Shown here piece by piece: positions 7,038 through 16,096 of a DNA stretch of 64,000 nt. The DNA comes from Methanosphaera cuniculi. Its GTDB lineage: Archaea > Methanobacteriota > Methanobacteria > Methanobacteriales > Methanobacteriaceae. Positions within the stretch are counted from its first letter, which is position 1. Every line of letters begins with the position of its first letter. Where the stretch lies: contig NZ_LWMS01000031.1 in assembly GCF_003149675.1 (NCBI RefSeq), positions 1 through 64,000 of the forward strand. The letters are read 5' to 3'. The notes under the pieces are model-generated. The model searched no databases and was not told where the DNA came from. It saw only the letters and a list, made by a program, of their open reading frames with translations. A program made the translations under genes and the position numbers.

Positions 7038-7326
7038 AACAAAAATAACTCCTTTAAATGACATTAATTCCCTTGAATCAACAGTAGAAGAATACAGGAT
7101 AGGAAATCTTGAAAAAAAAGTAATAACAAATCAAGAAGAAATAATGAAAGAACTCCGACAAATCAGAAAGGACATAAATAAAGATCATGAAAAAGTAATA
7201 AAACTAGAATTAATGTATGGTATTCTTGATGACAAATTCAGAAAACAAGAAAGCTACGTAAAAGCGATAACCACGACAATAATAGCACAAATAATATTAT
7301 TTTTATTACAAATTTTCACAAGGTGA
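7021..7326 (+). CDS. Coiled-coil protein with C-terminal membrane anchor (XhlA-like)
   Basis: A protein of about 101 residues that begins at ATG 7021 (a second ATG at 7027 is possible) inside the end of the previous gene. Residues about 25-75 are a charged coiled coil (GNLEKKVITNQEEIMKELRQ), and the C-terminal 22 residues (TTTIIAQIILFLLQIFTR) are a membrane helix. This is the layout of hemolysin XhlA-family phage proteins, which sit in the membrane with a cytoplasmic coiled coil. The overlap with the previous gene indicates coupled expression. Confidence 0.6.
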   Translation: MNMVNKTKITPLNDINSLESTVEEYRIGNLEKKVITNQEEIMKELRQIRKDINKDHEKVIKLELMYGILDDKFRKQESYVKAITTTIIAQIILFLLQIFTR

Positions 7327-7332
7327 TTCCTG

Positions 7333-7630
7333 GTGTCAAATAAAGGATACAATGAAGAAAGAACAGTAGTACAAATATTATGCAGTTGAAGTGAAAAGTA
7401 GTAAAAATGATCATATCTACATAAGAAGTGAACAAGTAGAAGAACTTGTACATTTTTCACATGGATTCGGAGCAACACCTATCGTAGTTGCAAAATTTAC
7501 ATGGAAACCTTATAAGGTATTTGATATAATTGAACTTGAAACAACAGATTCAGGAACATATGCAATTCATAAAAAGAATATTGATAAACAATTTAATTTA
7601 AATGATTATATTACAAATTTGAGAGGTTGA
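7333..7630 (+). pseudogene. hjc: Archaeal Hjc Holliday junction resolvase, internally deleted
   Basis: Start GTG 7333, six bases after AGGTGA. The first 16 codons give NKGYNEERTVVQIL, like the N-terminus of archaeal Hjc including its catalytic Glu. The frame then stops at TGA 7387. From about 7379, another frame gives AVEVKSSKNDHIYI, then VEELVHFSHGFGATP and VAKFTW, which is the Hjc core after its E-x-K catalytic pair. About 25 residues that should lie between them, including the catalytic Asp region and the loop before it, are missing, and the reading frame changes at the junction near atattatgca. The family resolves four-way junctions. As written, the gene cannot make an active enzyme. The downstream part is open from GTG 7391 and could make a fragment. 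Real decay or a consensus deletion are both possible. Confidence 0.75.
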
Positions 7631-7637
7631 AATTAAA

Positions 7638-7760
7638 ATGGAATTTGAAAAAATAACACTTGATGAAATACCCTTTGATAGTGTGGATAGCACCTCATGG
7701 ATTGCTCCATTTGTGTGGGGACGAATAGGTAATTATACAATTTCAAAAATATTATTATAA
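7638..7760 (+). CDS. Hypothetical small protein
   Basis: A 40-residue ORF (starts MEFEKITLDEIPFDSVDST) with the ribosome site GAGGTTGA at 7623-7630 and an 8-base spacer. It has one Trp-rich stretch (SWIAPFVWGR) and no recognised domain. It fills the gap between the resolvase remnant and the terminase genes. It is short but has good start signals. Confidence 0.45.
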   Translation: MEFEKITLDEIPFDSVDSTSWIAPFVWGRIGNYTISKILL

Positions 7761-7835
7761 TTACTGGTTATGGCATCAGAAATATAAAACAGAAAAAAAA
7801 TAAAAAAAATATTGAATTAGAAGAGGTTAATAATT

Positions 7836-8477
7836 ATGAGTACTGCTGCAGAACATATTTGGGAGTACAGATATCCTCACGAAAGCACAAAAGCATTTGA
7901 CTTATTCGCGAAATATCTTAAACTTGGAACAGGCAGATCTCTAACAAAATTAAAGGCAGAATATGGTATTGATATATCACTCAGACAATTAAAAGAATAC
8001 AGTCGAAAATATGATTGGGTGTCAAGAGCAGAAGCAAAAGACGATTATGACATTCAAAAACAAATGCATCAACAAGAAAAAGAAAAAGAACAATATTTCC
8101 AGAAAAGATTAGAACGAATAAATCAGTACCATGATGCTACAGATGCTGTACTTCAAACATTACTTATTGATCTGGGATTAATTCCAAATCCTGAAACTAA
8201 AAGACTAGAAAAAAATGAATCAATCAAAAGTACTAGTGTAGCAAGTAGTTTGAAAAACCTTACAGATGCAAATGTGAATAATACTAAACTAGCACTTAGA
8301 TTCCTAGGACTGCCTGAAACAATCAAAGACACGCAAAATATTAACATGGAAGCGAATACAACAAGCATGGTGAATACAAAATTAAATATTCAAAAGACAC
8401 TTCATGATGAACAATTTATGAATAATGAACTCAGATTTATGAAAAAGCTTGTAGACAAAGATAAAGAACAAAAGTGA
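7836..8477 (+). CDS. terS: Terminase small subunit
   Basis: A 213-residue protein directly before the large terminase. The N-terminal part (about 15-65) has the helix-turn-helix layout of small terminases, in which a helical segment (LTKLKAEYGIDISLRQLKEY) is followed by YDWVSRAEAKDDYD, the W-x-x-R-A-x-x-x-D pattern common in phage TerS. The middle and C-terminal parts are helical and would form the oligomer and contact TerL. TerS recognises viral DNA and starts packaging. The ribosome site GAGGT precedes the ATG. The gene ends 6 bases before terL. Confidence 0.8.
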   Translation: MSTAAEHIWEYRYPHESTKAFDLFAKYLKLGTGRSLTKLKAEYGIDISLRQLKEYSRKYDWVSRAEAKDDYDIQKQMHQQEKEKEQYFQKRLERINQYHDATDAVLQTLLIDLGLIPNPETKRLEKNESIKSTSVASSLKNLTDANVNNTKLALRFLGLPETIKDTQNINMEANTTSMVNTKLNIQKTLHDEQFMNNELRFMKKLVDKDKEQK

Positions 8478-8483
8478 TTAGTT

Positions 8484-9947
8484 ATGATGAACACTGCTAA
8501 TGAACATGGAATACTAGGACTTGGACGTTGGAGTATGCTAATAAATGGTGGACGTTGGAAACCACGTGACTTTGACCTCATCATTATTGAATTACTACAA
8601 TATGCAATACAAGGTAAAATGTCAAAATTGTTACTTAGCGTTCCATCAAGGCATGGGAAATCCACATTAATTTCAAAGAATTTTTGTAGTTATTTCTTAT
8701 CACATTTTCCTAATGAGCAGATAATACTTTCATCATACAGTCAACGTCTAGCAAGTGAGTTCGGCGGAAGTGTAAAAGACATCATCAATTACTATGGTTA
8801 CCTCTCACCATATGAAGTAAAAGTTAGTAGTGATAATAAAGCAAAAAATAAATTTCAAATAGCAAAGCCTTACGATGGTCAGATGCTTGCTGTAGGAGCT
8901 GGGGGAAGTATCCTGGGATTTGGAGCAGGACTGTTCATTATTGATGACCCTATAAAATCAGTGAATGAAGCAGAAAGTGAAACAATCCAACAAAGACTAC
9001 GTAACTGGTTTAGTGGAACAGCAAAAACAAGACTACAAAAACGTACAGATGGAAAACCCCCTATAATGATTGTAATTGCACAAAGACTGCACCTTAAGGA
9101 CTTACATGGAATTATCAAAGAAACAGAACCAGTTATCAGTGGACTTGAAGCACTAAAAATTCTACGTGGTGGTGAATCCATAGACCCAAATGTATGGGTT
9201 GATGTGAACATGCCTGCAATATGCACAGACCCCGAATCTGATATCCTAAGACGAAAAAAGAATGAAGTACTATGGGAAGATCAACGAAGCTACGATTGGC
9301 TCATGAAAGAAAAACAAGCAATGGGTAGCTACTTGTTCAACGCGATTTATCAAGGTGACCCTAAAGAGCGTGAAGGAAATATATTCAAACGTGAATGGTT
9401 TTATGATGAACTTACAGACAAACTAAATTGTGTTATTGATGAAAATAAGATATGTGATATACCTACACTACGGTATTGGGACTTCGCAGGAAGTGGTGAA
9501 CAAGGAGATGAAACAAGTGGAGTATTAACAGGGTATGATGGAAAGAATCTTTATGTTCTAGACCTTGTAAATGGTAAATTCACTGCAAGTCAAACAAAAA
9601 ATAAATTCATAAAATCTGCGTACAAAGATGGAAAAAAAACATTCATTAAAATAGAACAAGAACCAGGAAGTGCTTCGAAAATATTGATAAATAATCTTCA
9701 ACGTGAACTTCAAGGATACACAATAAGAGCTGATAAAGTAACACGTGCTAAGAATATGCGTAGCTTTGAACTTGAAGCACTTTGTGAGGACAGACATTTC
9801 AAAATTATTAAAGCACCTTGGAATGAAAAATTAGTGGATCAATTAATAAATTTTACTGGTCGTGAGGGTGGTAAAGATGATATTGTGGACAGTTTGACTG
9901 GAAGTGCTAGGTATTGGCTTAAGAAAAAACCAAAAATAAATGTATAA
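8484..9947 (+). CDS. terL: Terminase large subunit
   Basis: A 487-residue packaging motor. The Walker A-like P-loop is SVPSRHGKST at residues 52-61, Walker B is FIIDD at 151-155, and the coupling region follows at about 165-180. The C-terminal half is the RNase H-like nuclease, with acidic strands around YWDFAGSGEQGDETSG (about 330) and the closing GKDDIVDSLTGSARYW near the end, where the Asp pair fits the metal site. The size fits full-length TerL. It uses ATP to pump DNA through the portal and cuts it at the end. It follows TerS and precedes the portal, the usual order. Confidence 0.92.
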   Translation: MMNTANEHGILGLGRWSMLINGGRWKPRDFDLIIIELLQYAIQGKMSKLLLSVPSRHGKSTLISKNFCSYFLSHFPNEQIILSSYSQRLASEFGGSVKDIINYYGYLSPYEVKVSSDNKAKNKFQIAKPYDGQMLAVGAGGSILGFGAGLFIIDDPIKSVNEAESETIQQRLRNWFSGTAKTRLQKRTDGKPPIMIVIAQRLHLKDLHGIIKETEPVISGLEALKILRGGESIDPNVWVDVNMPAICTDPESDILRRKKNEVLWEDQRSYDWLMKEKQAMGSYLFNAIYQGDPKEREGNIFKREWFYDELTDKLNCVIDENKICDIPTLRYWDFAGSGEQGDETSGVLTGYDGKNLYVLDLVNGKFTASQTKNKFIKSAYKDGKKTFIKIEQEPGSASKILINNLQRELQGYTIRADKVTRAKNMRSFELEALCEDRHFKIIKAPWNEKLVDQLINFTGREGGKDDIVDSLTGSARYWLKKKPKINV

Positions 9948-9964
9948 TTAATTTTTTTTAGAAG

Positions 9965-11662
9965 GTGAAGATAATTACAGAATATATGAATGATGATAAA
10001 GAATTGCTATCAAGCAGTTATCTTGTTACAGTTGATAATTATGATACATATAGCAATCCACAACTCATAGACCGTAACACATATAGTCAGTATGCATTCA
10101 AAAATGGAAGCTTTAGTAGGAGTGCACAGATAGATATGGATAAGTGGGAGGGTTATAAAGTTCCTGAGTATCCTCTTCAATTTCTGAGTGGATTACTTCG
10201 TTTAAATGTTTTTCATGAGCAATGTTGTGATATTATAAGTAATGCTGTTGTAGGTCATGGCTGGGATATAGTACCTGTATCAGACATTGACTATGACCCA
10301 AATGTAGAAAATAAAAATAAAATAATAGACCTTATAACTCATTTTTCAAAAGATTTACGAGAAGAACTTCAAGAAGTCATATATGATTATGAAGCTCTTG
10401 GTTGTGCAGGAATTGAACTTATACGTGATACTGAAGACTCTGACCATCATATCATTGATATTAAACGACTTGATATTACATATTGTATGCTTCATAATGA
10501 TGAAGTTAGAATTAAACAAGAATATAATGGTGAACATGCATTTTTCGTGCTTTATGGAAAGAATTATGATGAAAATGGAATTAAATATGATGTAAATAGA
10601 TATACAGGTGAAATTGTAGAACAAGGTAGTTTGTCTTTTGATGAAACAGCACATGAAGTAATATGGGTAACTAAATATAAAACTAATTCTGCTAATTATG
10701 GAAGTGCTAAGATAACTACAGAACTTGATACAATAAAAAGTGAAATTGGAAGAGCTAATTTTAATAATAAATTTTTTGAAAATTATGGGCTTCCTGCTTT
10801 CGCTGTATCTATTAGCGGGGACTTCCAAGATTACGATGTGCCTGAATATTTTGACGATGGAACAAAAAATCCTGACTATGATATAACGAAGACCTTAAGA
10901 TACAAGGTAGCAAGTCAAATCAAAGAAGTAATTAAAAATCCTCATAGTGCAGTAGTTCTCAGTGTTCCAACTCTTGATGAAACACCAGCTAACATACAAT
11001 TTACTCCACTAAGTAATGATGTGAAAGAAGCTAGTTTTAGACTGCTTAGACAAGATAATAAAGAGGAAATTTGTGCAAGTCATGGAATTAGTAGTGACTT
11101 GATTGGTACAACAAAAACAGGTAATCTTGGAGGAAATACTGCACTTGCTGATTATGAGGGTTTTGTTGAAAGAGTGATTGCTCCATTACAAACACTTTTT
11201 GAAAATCGTTTTAATAAAATTATCATTCAACAAGATTGGGGTATTTTTGACTGGATTTTTAAATTTAATCAAATTCGTAAAACTGATATTAGTGAACAAA
11301 TAACTCAGATAAAAGACTTGCTTGATTATGGACTTATTACAAGGAGACAAGCAATAGAAAAAATTGGTAAACAGTTTGGAGCATCAGCGGATCCTAATAA
11401 CCCTCTTCTTGATGAATATACAATTAAAGGGGTTCCTGAACGTGTTGTATTTGAAGAGTCAATTGAAGACTTTGATGATAGTTTCTTTGAAAATGTACAA
11501 CAACAATTATTAGATGAAGCAGAACGAATAGAGAGGGAAGGAAATGACACAACAACAGTATCTGATAATGAGCTTCAAAACATTTCAGGCAAAAAAGCTC
11601 AATCAAGAATTCAACAAATTTTTAAAAATGAGTTTAAAGCTAGAAAAAAAATTAGAAAATGA
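9965..11662 (+). CDS. Portal protein
   Basis: A 565-residue protein with the portal position directly after TerL and before the Mu F-like gene. Family traits include the segment near LLRLNVFHEQCCDIISNAVVG (about residues 76-96), an acidic centre, the LLRQDNKEEICASHGISSDLIG helix (about 360) that resembles the portal tunnel/stem region, and an acidic C-terminus. Twelve copies form the DNA channel and the seed of head assembly. The start is uncertain: the GTG at 9965 lies inside the likely ribosome site GAAGGTGA, so the true start may be ATG 9986 or a rare ATA/ATT at 9971/9974. Its 3' end overlaps the next gene by 119 bases in another frame. Confidence 0.88.
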   Translation: MKIITEYMNDDKELLSSSYLVTVDNYDTYSNPQLIDRNTYSQYAFKNGSFSRSAQIDMDKWEGYKVPEYPLQFLSGLLRLNVFHEQCCDIISNAVVGHGWDIVPVSDIDYDPNVENKNKIIDLITHFSKDLREELQEVIYDYEALGCAGIELIRDTEDSDHHIIDIKRLDITYCMLHNDEVRIKQEYNGEHAFFVLYGKNYDENGIKYDVNRYTGEIVEQGSLSFDETAHEVIWVTKYKTNSANYGSAKITTELDTIKSEIGRANFNNKFFENYGLPAFAVSISGDFQDYDVPEYFDDGTKNPDYDITKTLRYKVASQIKEVIKNPHSAVVLSVPTLDETPANIQFTPLSNDVKEASFRLLRQDNKEEICASHGISSDLIGTTKTGNLGGNTALADYEGFVERVIAPLQTLFENRFNKIIIQQDWGIFDWIFKFNQIRKTDISEQITQIKDLLDYGLITRRQAIEKIGKQFGASADPNNPLLDEYTIKGVPERVVFEESIEDFDDSFFENVQQQLLDEAERIEREGNDTTTVSDNELQNISGKKAQSRIQQIFKNEFKARKKIRK

Positions 11663-12443
11663 GCTGTACGAAAAATATACTGGTGTTATGTTTCAACAGA
11701 TAATTGATGTCATCACTAGAAATCTTGACTATCCATCTATGAACTTGAATATACTTGAAAATGAATTATATATGCTTCTTAGCAATTATGATGAATGGTA
11801 TAACGAACTTATGGATAGTTATGTGGAGCAGAGTATGGAACTAGCACGACAAAGACATCAACAATATACTGAACTGCTTCACAATAAGGAAGTTACTAAC
11901 TCTCTTTTATCAGATGATATAACAAAAAAATCATGGTTTAAACTTATAAGTAATAAGGTAAAATCAAGATTTAAAAGAACAAGAAAAAAAACAAGTTTGA
12001 CTGGAAAACTTAAAGCTAAAAATTACAGGTTGAAAAGACAAAAAAAATATACTAATTCTACATTTTCAAAAAGAACAACAAAAAAAGTAAGTAGAGTAAT
12101 TCAAAAACACTATAAAAATAAAAAAGATACAGTCCACTTGAAAAAATCATTAAATGATAAATTAAGAAAAATTTTTAATGAGGATGCAAAAAGAATGGCT
12201 GAAAGCATAATACAAGGTTCAAAAAATGAGTCAGCATATGATGAAATTATGAATGATGAATCAATAAAAAATAAACAATGGATTACCCAAGGTGATGATA
12301 AAGTTAGGGATAGTCATGCAGAATTGGAAGGTACGATTATCCCTAAGGACGAAGTATTTCCGAATGGACTTGAATTTCCTCGTGATGATAGAGGTGATGC
12401 TGAAGAAGTTATTAATTGTCGATGTGAGTTGTTACCTGCTTAG
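11544..12443 (+). CDS. Mu F-like head morphogenesis (minor capsid) protein
   Basis: A 299-residue protein. The C-terminal 55 residues carry the Mu gpF signature: WITQGDDKVRDSHAELEG, then a P-x-x-E-x-F-P-x-G-L stretch and the closing NCRCELLP. The middle (about 130-200) is very basic, which fits DNA contact. The gene starts inside the portal gene at ATG 11544 after GAGGGAAGG and overlaps it by 119 bases; a later ATG at about 11628 is possible. Family members are head minor proteins near the portal vertex. Confidence 0.82.
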   Translation: MTQQQYLIMSFKTFQAKKLNQEFNKFLKMSLKLEKKLENELYEKYTGVMFQQIIDVITRNLDYPSMNLNILENELYMLLSNYDEWYNELMDSYVEQSMELARQRHQQYTELLHNKEVTNSLLSDDITKKSWFKLISNKVKSRFKRTRKKTSLTGKLKAKNYRLKRQKKYTNSTFSKRTTKKVSRVIQKHYKNKKDTVHLKKSLNDKLRKIFNEDAKRMAESIIQGSKNESAYDEIMNDESIKNKQWITQGDDKVRDSHAELEGTIIPKDEVFPNGLEFPRDDRGDAEEVINCRCELLPA

Positions 12444-12807
12444 TCATAACTTATTTTTTATTTTTTTTTATACAAATTTTAGTTATTTATACTCATTATT
12501 AGGTCATTGTTTATGAACTAACTATTAATGCTAAACACGAAAAAAGAAAATACTGTGATTTTAGTATTCAACAATAAACAATGTTTAAAATTAATTTTAT
12601 TTTTTTTATGTTGGTGAGTAAAAAAAAGATTAAATTGGATTCAAAGTTCCAAGCTCACCTAAAAAACTATACTTACTATATTATACTATAAAACTTGTCT
12701 TATAACCTCCGAAAAAAAAGATAAAAACTAGAATTTAAAATAAAAAAAATAACATGACTGTCGAACACTAATATAAAAAAAGATGAAAAAGTGAGTGGTG
12801 AAACAAA
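12444..12807 (+). other. Intergenic gap before the capsid gene
   Basis: About 360 AT-rich bases with no credible ORF. They hold T-runs right after the previous stop (12452-12472), TATA-like stretches (about 12672-12690 and 12765-12780), and the ribosome site GGTGA at 12797-12801 that serves the capsid gene. A separate promoter for the abundant capsid protein is likely, but I cannot fix the start point. Confidence 0.4.
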
Positions 12808-15030
12808 ATTAATGAAACAATAACAGTAACCGCACCAGTATTCCTCCCCAACACTCCAGACTGTGACTATGCAGATGGAGAGGAATTACTAACACCTGAA
12901 AAAATACAACAACTTGCATCAAGTTTCAAAAATTATAATATCATTGATTATGAACACCAATTTACAAATAAGACAAAACCCTACTACCTGCAACAAGTAG
13001 GTAAACCTGTACAAATGTGGATAAGTCAAAAAGACAATAATTTCACCGATGTAACAGGGACTACTCAGACAATACCTGCAGGAACACTATGGCTTACCAG
13101 TGAAATATATAATCCTGTGATGATTCAGGCAATCAAAGAAAAAAGAATTACAGCTTATAGTGCAACAACTGCTGAAAAAAAATATGCTGATGAACTCATG
13201 AACCTAGTTAATACAAGTACTAGTGCTAAAAGTCATCAAAAAGAAGTTCAAAAATTAGCAGACAAAATAAGTTTTAAAAGAACACTTATCAAAGATATTA
13301 AAGACCCTGTACTTTTCACAGTCACACTAACAGGAATGCCTTGTGTAGGTAGTGCTATGTTTTGTCAATCATGTTTACTTGATGCTAATGAGAGTAATAA
13401 ATCAATTGATGAGGAAAAAAAGATGGATAAAACAACATTCTTAGAAAAATTAGTAGCTTTTTTCAAATCATTAGAATATGAGGAAAAAGAACAGGAATCA
13501 TCTGATGAAAAAGAAATAACATCAACAGATGAGCCAACAACAGATAATAAACCAGTTGTTGATGAATCAAAAGAATCTGATGAAAAACCTGAACAGGAAT
13601 CAACAACTGATGAAGAAGAAACAACATCAACAGATAAACCAGAATCAACCGATAAACCAAAAGAATCGGAAGAGCCAAAAGAATCTGATAAACCTAAAGA
13701 ATCTGAGGATACAACAACTGATGATGAAAAAGAGGAAGAAGAGGAAAAACGTAAACGCCTCCAATCAAAAAAAAGCAATGTAAAACCAACAACAAGTAAA
13801 AAATCATCAGCCAAACCCAAACCAAACCCAACAAGAAACATAACCACCAAATCCAAACAAATCAAAGTAAATGATGGAATAGGAGAATCACAAAAAATGA
13901 AGAAAATACATGAAAGTGAAGTAATATATGATATCATCAAAAATGGGGTAAGTACAAAATCAATAGGAAAAGAAAACATAAGTTTTAAAAATACAGGTAT
14001 CATTCCAGCATTTGATAATCAAGCATTGCTAAACATGATTTACAATCCAACAATACAAGAATCATTTAAAGCAAGTTTCACAGAAGAAAATACAAATAAA
14101 GCAGTATTAGAAACAAATCTTTTCGCAACTTACGTAAAAAAATTAATTCTAAGTGACCCAATTCTTGAAGATGCAACATACCAAACAGTATACGGTGAAA
14201 AAGCAAACATCTATACAATAGGACTCTCAGGAGAAGTAACACAAGATGGTATATTACCTGAACATTACTACTTCGATAAAGATCCTGCAGAAACAAATAT
14301 TGATATTGGAAAAGATGTGCTTGAACCTGTACCTCAAAGAGCAAAACTTGTTATATCAGACAGACAAGTAAGAAATAATGTATATGGTCAAGACTTATTA
14401 AGCAATGCTCTTAGTCTCACACAAGACGCATTTAATCGTGGAGTAAGTACAGCAAGAGTATTCGGAAACACAAAACTTGGAGAAACAGTTGATAAACAAT
14501 ACACACGTAGAGATGGTCTTCTTGTATCAGCAGGACAACAACTTGTATCAGGTACAGACTTTGATGTAGCAGATGGAATTATATCAATCTTTGAAGACAT
14601 GTTCTATTCACTACCTGAAGAAGCACAAAATGAAGATGATTACACATTCTATGTCCCAACCAATGTTTACAGAGCATACTATAACTATTTCATTAACAAA
14701 GTAGGTGATAAAGTTGTAGATATACTCACAACAAGAATACCTCTATATTGGGAAAATATACCTATAAAAACAAGCCCTACACTTAATAATGCAAAAGCAA
14801 GAACAGACTTAGATGGTGGTAAAGCATCAATACTTCTTACAAATCCAAAAAATACAAACTTTGGTGTGGGAAGAAATCTTACAATTGAACCTGATAGACA
14901 TGCAGATACCAGTAGTAACACATACTTCTACACAATGGATTCAGATGCTAAATATAGTATCCCTGATTATGCTGTTGTTGCAAAAATGACTGATGATGAA
15001 TATAAAGCACTACCTAAAGTAGAACCATAA
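12808..15030 (+). CDS. Fused prohead protease, scaffold-like linker and major capsid protein
   Basis: About 740 residues. The coding frame continues 207 bases upstream of the first ATG (13015) to a TGA at 12799. That extension reads as an XkdF-like prohead protease, with IDYEHQF (about residue 47, catalytic His) and, further on, WLTSEIYNPVMIQAIKEKR-ITAYSA, where the Ser would be the nucleophile. The only possible starts are non-standard: ATT 12808, 6 bases after GGTGA, or ATA 12820. Residues about 200-340 are an acidic Glu/Ser/Thr/Pro/Lys linker and a Lys-rich stretch, like a delta/scaffold domain. Residues about 360-740 form an HK97-type capsid domain. In related phages the protease is a separate gene that cuts the scaffold, so self-cleavage of this fusion is likely. 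Confidence 0.8.
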   Translation: MNETITVTAPVFLPNTPDCDYADGEELLTPEKIQQLASSFKNYNIIDYEHQFTNKTKPYYLQQVGKPVQMWISQKDNNFTDVTGTTQTIPAGTLWLTSEIYNPVMIQAIKEKRITAYSATTAEKKYADELMNLVNTSTSAKSHQKEVQKLADKISFKRTLIKDIKDPVLFTVTLTGMPCVGSAMFCQSCLLDANESNKSIDEEKKMDKTTFLEKLVAFFKSLEYEEKEQESSDEKEITSTDEPTTDNKPVVDESKESDEKPEQESTTDEEETTSTDKPESTDKPKESEEPKESDKPKESEDTTTDDEKEEEEEKRKRLQSKKSNVKPTTSKKSSAKPKPNPTRNITTKSKQIKVNDGIGESQKMKKIHESEVIYDIIKNGVSTKSIGKENISFKNTGIIPAFDNQALLNMIYNPTIQESFKASFTEENTNKAVLETNLFATYVKKLILSDPILEDATYQTVYGEKANIYTIGLSGEVTQDGILPEHYYFDKDPAETNIDIGKDVLEPVPQRAKLVISDRQVRNNVYGQDLLSNALSLTQDAFNRGVSTARVFGNTKLGETVDKQYTRRDGLLVSAGQQLVSGTDFDVADGIISIFEDMFYSLPEEAQNEDDYTFYVPTNVYRAYYNYFINKVGDKVVDILTTRIPLYWENIPIKTSPTLNNAKARTDLDGGKASILLTNPKNTNFGVGRNLTIEPDRHADTSSNTYFYTMDSDAKYSIPDYAVVAKMTDDEYKALPKVEP

Positions 15031-15045
15031 AATGAGGTAAAAATA

Positions 15046-15218
15046 ATGCTACCTACATATGAAAAAATAAAATTAGATCAGCGCGTAAAAGCTAAAGGGC
15101 GTTACAATCTTATTCGGACTGAAATAAATAATCTTGAAAAAAAATTAATGAACTTGCTGAAACTGTTGAATCACTTCCTAAGAGTGATTCTTCATCTTCT
15201 ACAAATGATACAGAATAA
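15046..15218 (+). CDS. Small protein after capsid gene, frame disrupted at a poly-A run
   Basis: The ATG at 15046 has a GAGGT site at 15033-15037. The first 33 codons (MLPTYEKIKLDQRVK...) are charged and helical. At the A8 run 15137-15144 the written frame turns into an implausible Leu/Asn-rich tail ending at 15249. One base more gives INELAETVESLPKSD and an acidic Ser-rich end at 15218, which is much more protein-like. I annotate the corrected reading. The cause is probably a homopolymer error; slippage in the cell is possible. It would be a short head-associated protein of unknown role between capsid and connector. Confidence 0.5.
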
Positions 15219-15239
15219 TTTTATATTAAAAAAATACCA

Positions 15240-15668
15240 ATGGTGGTGAGGATAATAACTTTTTATTGCAATGTTGTTGATGTAATTAATTTTACTCAAA
15301 TAACTCCAGCAAAATTGGGTATTGATGTAAGAAAAGATCCAAATAAATTAGAAGAAATCATATTAAAATGGATAACTCATGCTTCAAATATGATCGATGA
15401 ATATACAAACAATCCTAAAAAAGAAACAGAAATACCACCCATTTATGAAAATGTATGTCTACGAATTACAGCTCATATGGTAGCAAGTGCAGAAATTTAC
15501 AAAAATACAAGTATGGTAAATATAAATGAATGGACAGAGAGATATGTTCCTCTTAGGATATTTACCCAAGCTGAAAAAGATGACTTAGAACCTTACAAAA
15601 AATCAACAGTTGATTACCGAAATTCAGAAATTGAAATGTTAACAATAACAGGAAATAAAGTATTATGA
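15240..15668 (+). CDS. Head-tail connector protein (gp6-like)
   Basis: A 142-residue, mostly helical protein in the position of the phage connector that sits under the portal. The layout of helices (FTQITPAKLGID, LEEIILKWITHASNMIDEYT, ENVCLRITAHMVASAEIY) fits the gp6/gp15 connector family: a first helix with a conserved x-D-x-x-x-L pattern and an I-x-x-A-x-x-x-I-x-x-Y core. ATG 15240 lies upstream of a stronger ribosome site (GGTGGTGAGG, 15241-15250), so the real start may be GTG 15246 or a rare ATA 15252/15255. It ends in an ATGA overlap with the next gene. Confidence 0.65.
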   Translation: MVVRIITFYCNVVDVINFTQITPAKLGIDVRKDPNKLEEIILKWITHASNMIDEYTNNPKKETEIPPIYENVCLRITAHMVASAEIYKNTSMVNINEWTERYVPLRIFTQAEKDDLEPYKKSTVDYRNSEIEMLTITGNKVL

Positions 15669-16096
15669 AATTTGAAATCAACCTTAAAAAAAATAAAGAC
15701 ATAGATTACAGCAATAAATCAAGTAAAATACAAAAAGAAATGCTAAACAAAACAGGACTAAAAGCATACACCTCTGTAAAAGATAAAACACCAAAACGAA
15801 CAGGTGAACTAAGAGGAGCATGGAGCATGACAAAAAACAGTCAACAAGTCAAAATACAAAATAAACTGCCTTATGCATTATACTTAGAAGCAGGTACAGG
15901 TATCTATGGTAATAGAGGAGCACCAATTTTCCCAAAAACTGCTCCTTTCCTCCAATTTGAAATTGATGGGCAAATCATAAGAACATTATCAGTAAAAGGA
16001 ATCAAACCTGTAAAAATGGCAGAAAAAACTATTGATGAAATTGAAAAACAATTACCTGTGCTATGGAGTGAAACAATAGAAAGGTGTATGAAATGA
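15665..16096 (+). CDS. HK97 gp10-like head-tail joining protein
   Basis: A 143-residue protein. The family signature is clear: a helical N-terminus, VKDKTPKRTGELRGAW at about 38-53 (the P-x-x-T-G-x-L-R pattern), then PYALYLEAGTGIYG (the Y-A-x-x-x-E-x-G-T pattern) and a proline/glycine stretch before a helical C-terminus. The protein joins head to tail in siphoviruses. Its ATG overlaps the preceding stop and its own stop overlaps the next start, so the three genes are translationally coupled. Confidence 0.85.
   Translation: MKFEINLKKNKDIDYSNKSSKIQKEMLNKTGLKAYTSVKDKTPKRTGELRGAWSMTKNSQQVKIQNKLPYALYLEAGTGIYGNRGAPIFPKTAPFLQFEIDGQIIRTLSVKGIKPVKMAEKTIDEIEKQLPVLWSETIERCMK

Noticed and set aside
7391-7630. 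Independent 79-residue gene starting at GTG 7391
   Set aside because: Its sequence is the C-terminal core of Hjc, and the true start with a ribosome site lies upstream at 7333, so it is treated as part of the disrupted gene.
13365-14003. 212-codon minus-strand frame opposite the capsid linker
   Set aside because: It is the complement of the Glu/Ser/Asp linker and reads as a Ser/Asp/Phe repeat. The plus-strand gene explains it fully.
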